NCBI GenBank assembly: GCA_965199705.1
Contig: OZ241359.1
Location: 2,903,633-2,967,632, forward strand
Origin: Azophilus sp965199705
GTDB lineage: Bacteria > Pseudomonadota > Gammaproteobacteria > Pseudomonadales > Azotimanducaceae
Direction: 5' to 3'
Length of the DNA: 64,000 bases
Below, one piece after another: positions 17,502-25,567 of this stretch. Position numbers and translations under genes: made by a program. Position 1 is the first letter of the stretch, and each line of letters opens with the position of its first letter. The notes under the pieces were generated by a model. It did not search any database, was not told the DNA's origin, and worked only from the letters and a program-made list of their open reading frames with translations.

Positions 17502-17981
17502 TTATCCGCCACGCCAGTTGACTTCCCGCGTTTCGGTGCTGGAAAACTCGTAGATGACGGGCCGCTCCAGAACCAGCTTCCAATCGCCGCCGGCCAGGGT
17601 GCCGACAATGGAAACACCGACCGCCCCGCTACCGCCATCGCCGGAACCGGCCACATAGGGCGGGCCACCGCCGGGCGCAGAGCCACCGGCCTGATTCAGC
17701 ATCGCCACGAATCCCGTTTCCGTGAAATCACCCGTGGCGTCCGCCTCGGCCAGATCTGCAAAGCGCCCGACCGCGATATCGGCCTGCACCTTGCGGATTT
17801 CATTCGCGGCCAATCGGGCGCCATCCTCGAGGTGCCGGGTGACCCGCGCCATGTTGGCGCTTTCCACATAATTCTGGTATGCGGGCACAGCTATCGCGCC
17901 CAGGATGCCGACAATGGCCACGACGATCATGAGTTCGATGAGTGTAAAGCCGGTCTGTCCGGCCGCTGCTGGGTGTTTCAT
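17502..17981 (-). CDS. pilA: Type IV major-pilin-like prepilin
   Basis: The 159-residue product has a 12-residue leader and the classical PilD site before FTLIELMIVVAIVGILGAIA, with Glu at +5, so it should be processed and assembled into a pilus or pseudopilus. The ATG at 17981 is preceded by GGAGC and is preferred over an upstream in-frame start that would give a long non-pilin leader. The mature C-terminal half is Gly-rich (GGSAPGGGPPYVAGSGDGG) and has no clear Cys pair, unlike classical PilA. It lies divergent from pilB, the usual pilA-pilBCD arrangement. The symbol is inferred from context. Confidence 0.78.
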   Translation of the reverse strand: MKHPAAAGQTGFTLIELMIVVAIVGILGAIAVPAYQNYVESANMARVTRHLEDGARLAANEIRKVQADIAVGRFADLAEADATGDFTETGFVAMLNQAGGSAPGGGPPYVAGSGDGGSGAVGVSIVGTLAGGDWKLVLERPVIYEFSSTETREVNWRGG

Positions 17982-18281
17982 GGTGCTTCTGCTCCGTTTC
18001 AAGGGCCTGGACGTTCGACGATGCCGCCGCGACCGAGGCCCGCAGACGGGCCATCGCGACCGGAGACCATCGACCGCATCGACGCCCATTGGATCACGTC
18101 ATGCCGGCCACCGGCGTGCGCCTTTGGCTACGCGGCGCGTGCGATTGTGCAGTCAAGGAACCGGCGACTGGTCCCCACCGGTTACTGAATGCTCGCACCG
18201 CACGTTGCAGCAGAAACGCACAGGATTCGGCGCACAACTCCGATAGGCAGGCAGGCCCGAGTGGTTCAGGCTGCAAGCAGC
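17982..18281. other. Intergenic region between divergent prepilin and pilB genes
   Basis: This 300-base stretch must hold the promoters for the prepilin gene (minus) and pilB (plus). I looked for a sigma-54 site (GG-N10-GC spaced as in pilA promoters) and found no good match. AACCGG and CCGGTT at about 18160-18184 form a weak inverted repeat. I see no RNA gene or terminator. Confidence 0.4.
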
Positions 18282-19862
18282 ATGCCTGACCAAGCCACAA
18301 CCACTGCATTCATGTTGCCACAACTTGATCTGGACGCCTTTGATCTGGACGCCATTCCCGATGCCCTGCTGATCCTGCCCGAATTCCTGCCGCACGCCGT
18401 ACTGCCCTTGCTGCGCCGCGGTCAGCGGCTGCTGGTCGCGGTGGCCCGCGCGGAAGATCTGGACGCCATCCCGACACGGGACCTGGGGGAAACCGTGCAG
18501 GGCGTGCTGGTGACTCCGGAGCAGCTAACGGCGGCGCTGGAAAGTCTCGCTGCCAGTGGCCGGCGTGATCGACCGCAACTTGACAGCCGAATTGACAACC
18601 TGGACGTGGAAGTAACCGCCCTCCCGGTAGAGCCGGAAGAAGCAGATGCGATTTCCGACGCTGGCGCGCACGAAGATCAGGCGCCCGTGGTGCGCTTCGT
18701 CAACCAGGTGCTGACAGACGCCGTAAACAAGAGCGTGTCCGACATTCACTTCGAGCCGTATGAATCAAGCTATCGCATCCGCTTTCGCGCCGACGGCGTT
18801 CTGTTCGAGGCCGCCCGGCCGCCCCGGCAGTTGGGACGACGCCTGGCGGCCCGCCTGAAGGTGCTGGCGCAACTCGACATCACCGAGCGCCGGTTGCCGC
18901 AGGACGGGCGCTTCAAGTTGCGTATTGCGCAGGCGCCTGCACTTGATCTGCGGATCAACAGCCTGCCGACACTTTGGGGAGAGAAGCTGGTGCTGCGCCT
19001 GCTGAACTCGAAAGAAGCCAACCTCGAAATCGACAAGCTCGGGTTTGAACCAGCGCAGGCGGCGCTCTTCGAGGCAGCGCTCGATCAACCGGACGGGATG
19101 ATTCTGGTGACCGGGCCGACCGGCAGCGGCAAGACTCTCACACTCTACAGCGGACTGCATCGGCTCAACACCCCCGAACGGAATGTCGCCACGGCGGAAG
19201 ATCCGGTTGAAATCAACCTGGAAGGCGTCAACCAGGTCAACATCAATCCGCGCGTCGGGTTGACCTTCGCGACCGCGTTGCGGGCGTTTCTGCGCCAGGA
19301 CCCGGACGTTCTGATGGTGGGCGAGATACGCGATCCGGAAACTGCCGAAATCGCGGTAAAGGCGGCCCAGACAGGGCATCTGGTGTTGTCCACCCTGCAC
19401 ACCAACTCGGCGGCAGAGACGCTTGATCGACTGCGCAACATCGGCGTCGAAGACTTCAATCTGGCCAGTTCGGTGCGCTTGATCGTCGCGCAGCGTCTGC
19501 TGCGGCGCCTTTGCCCCCACTGCCGGCGCGGCCACAAGGTTTCGGCTCGCACGCTCGCGATTGAAGGCTTCAGCGCGCAGCAAGCCGCCAATCTGTCTCT
19601 TTACGAGGCCGACCGCGCCGGTTGCCACCGTTGCCGAGGCGGCTACCTGGGGCGTACCGGCGTGTATGAGGTCATGCAGATCACCCCGGAGCTTGGCCGC
19701 ATGATCCTGGATGGTGAAGACAGCAGCAGGCTGGCGGAGCTCGCGCACAAGCAGGGTTATCACGGATTGCGAACAGCCTGTCTGAACAAGGTGGCGTCCG
19801 GCGTGACCAGTCTCATGGAAGCAAATCGGGTCAGCCGCCGGCCCAGAGTCTCCCCGGAATGA
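18282..19862 (+). CDS. pilB: Type IV pilus assembly ATPase PilB
   Basis: PilB is the cytoplasmic hexameric ATPase that powers pilus extension. A reduced MshEN/T2SSE_N-type region (LPEFLPHAVLPLLRRGQRLL) is followed by the GspE core: DIHFEPYESSYRIRFRADG, Walker A GPTGSGKT at residues 278-285, the Asp and His boxes (AEDPVEI, STLHTN) and Walker B (DPDVLMVGEIRDPETAEIA). The zinc tetracysteine is CPHC...CHRC. At 526 residues it is somewhat shorter than typical PilB (about 560-580), with the shortening at the N-terminus. The start is uncertain: the ATG at 18282 has only a weak Shine-Dalgarno, and the frame stays open to 18189. Confidence 0.93.
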   Translation: MPDQATTTAFMLPQLDLDAFDLDAIPDALLILPEFLPHAVLPLLRRGQRLLVAVARAEDLDAIPTRDLGETVQGVLVTPEQLTAALESLAASGRRDRPQLDSRIDNLDVEVTALPVEPEEADAISDAGAHEDQAPVVRFVNQVLTDAVNKSVSDIHFEPYESSYRIRFRADGVLFEAARPPRQLGRRLAARLKVLAQLDITERRLPQDGRFKLRIAQAPALDLRINSLPTLWGEKLVLRLLNSKEANLEIDKLGFEPAQAALFEAALDQPDGMILVTGPTGSGKTLTLYSGLHRLNTPERNVATAEDPVEINLEGVNQVNINPRVGLTFATALRAFLRQDPDVLMVGEIRDPETAEIAVKAAQTGHLVLSTLHTNSAAETLDRLRNIGVEDFNLASSVRLIVAQRLLRRLCPHCRRGHKVSARTLAIEGFSAQQAANLSLYEADRAGCHRCRGGYLGRTGVYEVMQITPELGRMILDGEDSSRLAELAHKQGYHGLRTACLNKVASGVTSLMEANRVSRRPRVSPE

Positions 19863-21094
19863 GCGCTGATTACCTTTGGCGCTGGACCGGCCGGGACAAT
19901 GCCGGGCGTCCGGCTTCTGGCGAATTGCAGGCCCCGAGCGCTCGCATCGCCCGCATCCGGCTGCAACAGCGAGGCCTGGCTCACGTCCGGCTCAAGCGTG
20001 CGGGCGGCGACAACCGCTCGGCTACGCTTGGCCGGCGGCCGTGGCTGCGCGGTGGCCGGCTTGGTCCCGGGCAGTCAGCTCTGGTGGCTCGGCAACTGGC
20101 AACCATGCTGCGCGCCGGCGCCCCCCTGGTTCGGGCGCTGGACGTCACCGCCAGCGGCCTGTCCAACCCACGTCTGGCTGAACTCGTGCGCCAGGTGCGC
20201 GCTGATGTAGCAGGCGGAGAGAGCCTGGCCACCGCTCTTGGGCGACGCCCGCAGACCTTTGATCGAATGTTCTGCGCCCTGGTGCATGCCGGCGAACAGG
20301 CCGGCACACTCGACGTCATGCTGCTGCAGATAGCGGCTTACCAAGAGCGCGCCCGGGCCGTTCGCGCCAGGGCCGGCAAGGCCATGGCCTATCCGGCCGT
20401 GGTTGTGATGGTAGCCGGCGTGGTGACTGCGGTGCTGCTGATTCAGGTGGTGCCGCGTTTCGAGACCGTCTTTGCCAGCTTCAACGCTGACTTGCCTGCC
20501 TTCACCCGCATAGTGATCCAACTCTCTGAATGGCTGCAAGCCAGCTGGCTGTGGCTACTGGCAGCGCCAGTTGCGCTGCTCGCAGGCATTGCCCTGCAGC
20601 GCCGCATCGAGGCGCTGCAACGCGGCAGCGAGCGCCTGATCCTGCGCCTGCCGATCGTCGGCCGCCTGGTCAGAACCTCGGTGATCGCCCGCTTCGGGCG
20701 CACCCTGGCCACAACCTTTGCCGCCGGCGTGCCATTGATCGAGGCCTTGACTGCATTGGCCGCCACCGCCGGCAATCGGCTGTTCGAAGACGCCTTGCAC
20801 CGTATCCGCTCCGAAGTGGCCGCTGGCGCCTCGTTGCATCGCGCCATGCAGCAGACGCGCCGGTTTCCGGACATGATGATTCAGATGACCCGGATCGGCG
20901 AAGAGGCGGGCGCGCTTGATGATATGCTCGCCCGCACCGCCAGCCACTACGAGGCGCAGCTTGAGGGGCTTGTGGACAGCCTGACGGCACTGATGGAACC
21001 CCTGATCATGGTGGTTCTCGGGGTAATCGTCGGCGGCTTGGTCATCGCCATGTACCTGCCCATCTTTCAGATGGGAACCGCCATTGGCGGATAG
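19859..21094 (+). CDS. pilC: Type IV pilus inner-membrane platform protein PilC
   Basis: PilC is the GspF-type platform protein that couples the PilB ATPase to pilin insertion. The 411-residue protein has two repeated GspF domains, each followed by hydrophobic segments (VVVMVAGVVTAVLLIQVVP and ALMEPLIMVVLGVIVGGLVI), with the motifs ALVHAGEQAGTLD and MTRIGEEAGALDDML. It overlaps the pilB stop at ATGA. pilD follows after 30 bases. Confidence 0.94.
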   Translation: MSADYLWRWTGRDNAGRPASGELQAPSARIARIRLQQRGLAHVRLKRAGGDNRSATLGRRPWLRGGRLGPGQSALVARQLATMLRAGAPLVRALDVTASGLSNPRLAELVRQVRADVAGGESLATALGRRPQTFDRMFCALVHAGEQAGTLDVMLLQIAAYQERARAVRARAGKAMAYPAVVVMVAGVVTAVLLIQVVPRFETVFASFNADLPAFTRIVIQLSEWLQASWLWLLAAPVALLAGIALQRRIEALQRGSERLILRLPIVGRLVRTSVIARFGRTLATTFAAGVPLIEALTALAATAGNRLFEDALHRIRSEVAAGASLHRAMQQTRRFPDMMIQMTRIGEEAGALDDMLARTASHYEAQLEGLVDSLTALMEPLIMVVLGVIVGGLVIAMYLPIFQMGTAIGG

Positions 21095-21124
21095 CATGCA
21101 CGTCTCGACAAACCGTGCGCTGAT

Positions 21125-22042
21125 GTGATCGATTCGGCAAACATACTGGCAAGCGCCTGGCTCTTCTGCGCCGGCGCCTGCGTGGGCAGTTTTCTCAACC
21201 TGACCATCCACCGGCTGCCGATCATGCTCCGGCGTTACTGGCTGCGGGACGCAAAACGCCTGTTGACCGAAGCCGGGCCGGCACCAGGCGCGGAAGCCGC
21301 AAACGAGCAGCCTGACAGCGCCATCCCCGGAGCCTCTGAAGAACTGAGCGAGACGCCGACGCGATTCAATCTGGCAACGCCAAGATCGCATTGCAGGCAC
21401 TGCCAAAGGCCGCTCTGCGCAATTGAGAACATACCGATCATCAGCTGGTTGGCGTTGCGCGGCCGATGCGCTGGCTGCAAGGCGCCGATCGGTTGGCGGA
21501 GCCTCTTGGTGGAGTTGCTTGCCGGCGCCATTCCCCTCATCGCCGCCGCCAGCTTCGGTTTCACCTGGCTGGCGCTTGCGGTCGCCGTCTGCGGCTGGAT
21601 GCTGCTCGCACTCGCAGCCATCGACCAGGAGACAGGTCTGCTGCCGGATGAACTGACCTTGCCGCTGCTCTGGCTTGGCCTGCTGGTCAACGCGCTTGGC
21701 GGCCCCTCACCACTGGTTGAAGCCGTGCTCGGCGCTGCATTCGCCTGGGTGTTCCTGTGGGGCGTTTACTGGATCTTTCGACTGGTCACTGGCCGCGAAG
21801 GCATGGGCTATGGCGACTTCAAGCTGTTCGCGGCCATCGGCGCCTGGCTGGGCTGGCCTGCCCTGCCGGCCACCCTGTTGCTGGCGGCTCTGGCTGGCTT
21901 GCTCTACGCCTTGCCGGCATTGGCCCTGGGCCAGCGAGACCGTCGGGCGCCGATTCCCTTTGGACCCTTTCTCGCTGCCGCCGGCTGGCTATTGCTGGTC
22001 GGTCAGCACTGGTTCGCCGCCGGCGTCTGGCCCATTGTTTGA
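21125..22042 (+). CDS. pilD: Prepilin leader peptidase / N-methyltransferase PilD
   Basis: PilD cleaves prepilin leaders after Gly and methylates the new N-terminal Phe in the inner membrane. The zinc-binding cysteines are Cys90/Cys93 and Cys115/Cys118, and the two catalytic aspartates are visible as AIDQETGLLPD (Asp167) and GYGDFKLF (Asp231). Eight or so hydrophobic helices span the protein. A polar insertion at about residues 48-82, between the first helix and the zinc region, is longer than in many homologues. It starts at GTG 21125. The coaE/zapD/yacG genes often found next are absent; a foreign-looking ATPase follows. Confidence 0.94.
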   Translation: MIDSANILASAWLFCAGACVGSFLNLTIHRLPIMLRRYWLRDAKRLLTEAGPAPGAEAANEQPDSAIPGASEELSETPTRFNLATPRSHCRHCQRPLCAIENIPIISWLALRGRCAGCKAPIGWRSLLVELLAGAIPLIAAASFGFTWLALAVAVCGWMLLALAAIDQETGLLPDELTLPLLWLGLLVNALGGPSPLVEAVLGAAFAWVFLWGVYWIFRLVTGREGMGYGDFKLFAAIGAWLGWPALPATLLLAALAGLLYALPALALGQRDRRAPIPFGPFLAAAGWLLLVGQHWFAAGVWPIV

Positions 22043-22082
22043 GTCGGTAGTCGCGTACATCATGGCGCCATAAAGTGTGGCC

Positions 22083-22115
22083 GTACAGATTGCATATCAA
22101 ATATGCAATCTGTAC
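22083..22115. promoter_or_regulatory. Perfect 15-base inverted repeat just upstream of the AAA ATPase
   Basis: Arms 22083-22097 (GTACAGATTGCATAT) and 22101-22115 are exact reverse complements, separated by three bases (CAA). The right arm ends 9 bases before the ATG at 22125. It could be an operator bound by a dimer, or an mRNA hairpin that hides the ribosome-binding site. The AT-rich composition contrasts with the surrounding chromosome. Its origin is probably tied to the accessory ATPase gene. Confidence 0.7.
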
Positions 22116-22124
22116 CCTACCACC

Positions 22125-23315
22125 ATGATCAGAAGACACCTTGGATTCGTTCTTCAGCGAGTCGCCGCACGTTACCCCATAGTAACCGTCACCGGGCCAA
22201 GGCAGTCCGGCAAGACGACGCTAGTGAGGTCGGTATTCAACGAGTATCGATACATCTCTCTCGAAGACCCGGACGAACGTCACTTCGCCCAGGAGGATCC
22301 GCGAGGATTTCTGGATCAGTTTTCCGGACCCGTAATCCTGGACGAAGTTCAAAATACTCCATATCTGTTTTCCTACATTCAGAGCCGCGTAGATCTCGCA
22401 CCCGATGTCGGTCAGCTTATCTTGTCCGGTTCCCAGAATTTTCTGCTAATGCGCCAGGTGTCACAGAGTCTCGCCGGGCGCGCTTTCATTGCCCATCTCC
22501 TCCCTTTTACACTTGGTGAACTCCACGGGAGACCGGTACGCGCAGACGACTCAATCAGTACCAGTCTTCCCCGCACCGAACCCTTTCCCGGTGAATGGAC
22601 GGAGATCGCCCACTGCGGTTTCTACCCAAGAATTCACGACCATCAGCTACCCCCACGGGAATGGCTCGCTCAGTACTTCCAAACCTATCTTCAGCGAGAT
22701 GTCCGCTCACTGGCGCAGGTGGGAGATCTCGAAGCGTTTCGCCGCTTCGTGCTCTTGTGCGCGGGCCGAGCCGGACAACTCCTGAACCTGTCTGCTCTTG
22801 GAAACGACGCTGGGATCAGTCACGAAACTGCCAGGCGTTGGCTCTCGATGCTGGAGACCAGCTTCATCGTCTATCGTCTTCAACCACATCACCAAAACTT
22901 CCGTAAACGTCTGATCAAAAGCCCGAAGCTCTACTTTGTCGATACCGGGCTGCTTTGCTACCTGCTCCGAATCGAAGACGCGGAACACCTCCACTCTCAC
23001 GCAATGCGAGGCGCGGTTTTCGAGAACATGGTGATCGGTGAATTTCTGAAGAGCGGTTTGCACGCCGGACGCGAGCCTGAGCTCTCGTTCTGGCGGGACA
23101 GCAAGGGCCACGAAATCGATTTGATCGTGACCTCGGGTGCTGCAACCACCCCCATTGAGATCAAATCTGGATCCACCATCGCCAGCGACTTCTTCAAGGG
23201 CCTCGAATACTGGAGGGGACTTTCCGGAAACGACGACGGACTGCTGGTCCACGGAGGTGACTCAAATGCCAAGCGGCGTGGCTTCACGGTACGTTCCTGG
23301 CGGCAATGGCCTTGA
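22125..23315 (+). CDS. AAA_14 / DUF4143 ATP-binding protein
   Basis: This family joins an AAA-type ATPase to a C-terminal DUF4143 domain; members occur widely in accessory DNA and their function is mostly unsettled. Walker A GPRQSGKT is at residues 24-31 and Walker B PVILDEVQ at 69-76, followed by LILSGSQNF (sensor-like). The C-terminal part ends in a pattern typical of PD-(D/E)XK nucleases: GHEIDLIV (Asp332) then PIEIKSG (Glu345, Lys347), so a DNA-acting role is possible. ATG 22125 is preferred over an earlier start because the earlier one would read through the inverted repeat. Base use is less GC-rich than the neighbours, suggesting transfer. Confidence 0.85.
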   Translation: MIRRHLGFVLQRVAARYPIVTVTGPRQSGKTTLVRSVFNEYRYISLEDPDERHFAQEDPRGFLDQFSGPVILDEVQNTPYLFSYIQSRVDLAPDVGQLILSGSQNFLLMRQVSQSLAGRAFIAHLLPFTLGELHGRPVRADDSISTSLPRTEPFPGEWTEIAHCGFYPRIHDHQLPPREWLAQYFQTYLQRDVRSLAQVGDLEAFRRFVLLCAGRAGQLLNLSALGNDAGISHETARRWLSMLETSFIVYRLQPHHQNFRKRLIKSPKLYFVDTGLLCYLLRIEDAEHLHSHAMRGAVFENMVIGEFLKSGLHAGREPELSFWRDSKGHEIDLIVTSGAATTPIEIKSGSTIASDFFKGLEYWRGLSGNDDGLLVHGGDSNAKRRGFTVRSWRQWP

Positions 23316-23404
23316 TGAAGTGGCCGAGCGGGCGGGAAGAAGTGGTCCCCGATTTTTGAACAACACGCCAAGGTGTGGTCGATTAGCCGCAGGAGGCAAT
23401 CAAG

Positions 23405-23484
23405 ATAGCAAAGAGGAAACAGTGTTCAGCCGAGTTCAAGGCGAAGGTGGCGCTGTCCACGATCCGGGGTGACGAGACGCTTGT
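23405..23484 (+). pseudogene. Remnant of an IS3-family transposase OrfA N-terminus
   Basis: Read from 23405 the frame gives KRKQCSAEFKAKVALSTIRG followed by DETL, which matches the start of IS3-group OrfA proteins (basic opening, then a F-K-A-K-V-A-L type helix). The expected ATG position reads ATA, and similarity stops after about 26 codons. AGGAGG lies just before, at about 23391-23396. No OrfB and no terminal inverted repeats are visible, so this is a scar rather than an intact insertion sequence. Confidence 0.6.
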
Positions 23485-23490
23485 GTTGTG

Positions 23491-23518
23491 TTGCAGCCAA
23501 CCAGCGCTTGCGTATAAT
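23491..23518 (+). promoter_or_regulatory. Candidate S10-operon promoter
   Basis: TATAAT is at 23513-23518 in the context TTGCGTATAATGCGCG, 103 bases before rpsJ. A TTGCAG element at 23491-23496 with 16-base spacing is a modest -35. The IS3 scar ends immediately upstream, so the promoter region is bounded by foreign DNA rather than by fusA/tuf. The leader between 23519 and 23620 is GC-rich and may fold, but I cannot identify an L4-binding structure. Confidence 0.6.
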
Positions 23519-23620
23519 GCGCGATCCCGGTTTCGGGGGTTCTTTAACCAGCAGAGGCGTCCCGGCACGCAAGTTTGCGGGCAGGGGCATCTTTTACTTC
23601 ATGCACGGGAGAGATGATTC

Positions 23621-23932
23621 GTGGCGAATCAGCGCATCCGCATTCGTCTCAAGGCATTCGATCACAAGTTGATCGACGTATCGACCAAGGAAATCGTCGA
23701 TACCGCCAAGCGTACCGGCGCCCTGATTCGGGGGCCGATTCCGTTGCCTACGCGCAAGGAAAGGTACACGGTTCTGATCTCGCCGCATGTTGACAAGGAT
23801 GCCCGCGATCAATACGAGATTCGTACCCACAAACGCCTCCTGGATATTCTGGAGCCCACGGAAAAGACCGTCGATGCACTGATGAAGCTGGATCTGGCGG
23901 CCGGGGTGGACGTACAGATCAGTCTGGATTGA
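23621..23932 (+). CDS. rpsJ: 30S ribosomal protein S10
   Basis: S10 sits in the 30S head and also joins NusB in antitermination. The 103-residue protein begins at GTG 23621 with the highly conserved ANQRIRIRLKAFDHKLID, then GPIPLPTRKERYTVLISPHV and KRLLDI. GGGAGAG at 23608-23614 is a good ribosome-binding site. It is the first gene of a 29-gene run; the fusA and tuf genes that usually precede it are not here. Confidence 0.98.
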   Translation: MANQRIRIRLKAFDHKLIDVSTKEIVDTAKRTGALIRGPIPLPTRKERYTVLISPHVDKDARDQYEIRTHKRLLDILEPTEKTVDALMKLDLAAGVDVQISLD

Positions 23933-23945
23933 GCGCAAACGGCGC

Positions 23946-23966
23946 GCCCCATGGGCCGGCGTTTTT
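23946..23966 (+). terminator. Weak hairpin plus T-run between rpsJ and rplC
   Basis: GCCCCATGGGC at 23946-23956 can form a 4-bp stem, followed after a short GC-rich spacer by TTTTT at 23962-23966. The stem is short, so it is more likely an attenuator or pause site than a full terminator, because rplC and the rest of the operon must be transcribed. The 79-base gap is the largest in the S10 part of the cluster. Confidence 0.25.
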
Positions 23967-24011
23967 CTTCGGGGCAATGCCCTGTCGCGCACAGCAAGAG
24001 GATCGCAGAAC

Positions 24012-24671
24012 ATGGCTCTGGGCCTGGTTGGCAAAAAGTGCGGTATGACCCGCCTCTTCACCGAGGACGGCAGGTCCGTGGCCGTCACCGTGATCGAGGT
24101 CGAACCCAATCGCATCACCCAGGTCAAGACAACCGACTCGGACGGCTACAGCGCGGTGCAGGTCACCATCGGCGAAGGCCGACAACACCGGGCGACCAAG
24201 CCGATGATCGGACACCTCGCCAAGGCAGGCGCCGGCATCGGGCGCGGGCTCTGGGAGTTTCGTGTGCCGGACGCGGAGATGGACGAATCCCTGGTTGTGG
24301 GCCAGGAACTGGGCGTCGATCTGTTCCGCGTGAGGCAGAAGGTCGATGTCAGCGGTATCTCCAAGGGCAAGGGCTTTGCGGGCGCCATAAAGCGCTGGAA
24401 TTTCAGCGGCCAGGACAACAGCCACGGCAACTCGGTTTCGCACCGTGCACCCGGATCGATCGGTCAGTGTCAAACCCCGGGGCGCGTCTTCAAGGGCAAG
24501 AAGATGGCCGGGCAGATGGGGAATGCGCGGGTCACCGAGCAGAACCTGGAGGTGGTCAAGATCGACGAACCGCGCAAGCTGCTGCTTGTCAAAGGCGGAG
24601 TGCCCGGGCCAGCTGGCGCCGATGTGCAGATAGTTCCCGCGGTCAAGGCGCGGCGTGGGGACGGCAAATGA
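24012..24671 (+). CDS. rplC: 50S ribosomal protein L3
   Basis: L3 is an early 50S assembly protein near the peptidyl-transferase centre. The 219-residue product shows GLVGKKCGMTRLFTEDGRSV, the loop KRWNFSGQDNSHGNSVSHRA and PGRVFKGKKMAGQMGNARVT, which includes the Gln residue methylated by PrmB in E. coli. The ATG at 24012 is preceded by AAGAGGAT. It overlaps rplD by 4 bases. Confidence 0.98.
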   Translation: MALGLVGKKCGMTRLFTEDGRSVAVTVIEVEPNRITQVKTTDSDGYSAVQVTIGEGRQHRATKPMIGHLAKAGAGIGRGLWEFRVPDAEMDESLVVGQELGVDLFRVRQKVDVSGISKGKGFAGAIKRWNFSGQDNSHGNSVSHRAPGSIGQCQTPGRVFKGKKMAGQMGNARVTEQNLEVVKIDEPRKLLLVKGGVPGPAGADVQIVPAVKARRGDGK

Positions 24672-25270
24672 ATCTGAACCTCCAGGATGGCGGCAACCTG
24701 GAGTTGTCGGATGCAGCCTTCGCCCGCCCGTTCAATTCGGCATTGGTGCATCAGGTAGTCACGGCGCAGCAGGCGGCCTGGCGGTCCGGCTCCAAGGCGC
24801 AGAAGAGTCGCTCGGACCGGCGTGGCGGCGGGCGCAAGCCCTGGCGCCAGAAGGGCACTGGCCGCGCCCGCGCCGGCAGCATTCGCAGCCCCATCTGGCG
24901 CGGCGGCGGCGTCACCTTCGCGGCTCGGCCCCGCAATCATGATCAGAAGGTCAATCGCAAGATGTACCGTGGCGCGCTCTGTTGCATCCTCTCGGAGCTG
25001 GTGCGGATGGAACGTCTTGTCGGCCTGGCAGTATTTGCTGTCGATTCGCCGAAAACCGGCGCCCTCTGCAAGCAGGTCGGCGCACTTGCGCCTGCGGACG
25101 CATTGATCGTTACCGAGCAGGTCGAGCCTGACCTCCATCTCGCAGCCCGTAATCTGCCGCATGTCGAGGTTCGCTCGGTCGCGGCGCTCGATCCGGTGGT
25201 CCTGATCAGCTACAGTCATGTTCTGATAACAGCCGGCGCCCTGAAGCGGCTCGACGAGGCGCTGGCATGA
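24668..25270 (+). CDS. rplD: 50S ribosomal protein L4
   Basis: L4 lines the exit tunnel and in enterobacteria represses the S10 operon. The 200-residue protein contains the conserved tunnel loop (GGGRKPWRQKGTGRARAGSI, then RGGGVTF) and MYRGALCCILSEL. The frame is open well upstream inside rplC, but ATG 24668 overlapping the rplC stop gives the proper L4 N-terminus. It overlaps rplW at ATGA. Confidence 0.97.
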   Translation: MNLNLQDGGNLELSDAAFARPFNSALVHQVVTAQQAAWRSGSKAQKSRSDRRGGGRKPWRQKGTGRARAGSIRSPIWRGGGVTFAARPRNHDQKVNRKMYRGALCCILSELVRMERLVGLAVFAVDSPKTGALCKQVGALAPADALIVTEQVEPDLHLAARNLPHVEVRSVAALDPVVLISYSHVLITAGALKRLDEALA

Positions 25271-25563
25271 ACGAAGAGCGGGTCTTCACGGTGCTGCGCG
25301 CACCGCACATTTCCGAGAAGGTTGCCAATCTCGGCGACGCCAGCAATCAATACGCCTTCCGGGTGGCGACCGACGCCACGAAGGCGGAGATCAAGACGGC
25401 CGTCGAGCAGATCTTCGGCGTCCAGGTGCTGCAGGTATCGACACTGAATGTGCGCGGCAAGCGCAAGCGTGGCAGACACCGCGTGTCGCGGCGGCCCAAT
25501 TGGAAAAAGGCCTATGTGCGGGTCGCGCAGGGGCAGGAAATCGATTACATGGTAACGGACTAG
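25267..25563 (+). CDS. rplW: 50S ribosomal protein L23
   Basis: L23 sits at the tunnel exit and docks trigger factor and SRP. The 98-residue product has LRAPHISEKVANLGDASNQY, the EQIFGVQVLQVSTLNVRGK strand and the RPNWKKAYVRVAQGQEID end, all typical. It starts within the rplD stop and is followed by rplB after 4 bases. Confidence 0.97.
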   Translation: MNEERVFTVLRAPHISEKVANLGDASNQYAFRVATDATKAEIKTAVEQIFGVQVLQVSTLNVRGKRKRGRHRVSRRPNWKKAYVRVAQGQEIDYMVTD

Positions 25564-25567
25564 TCAC

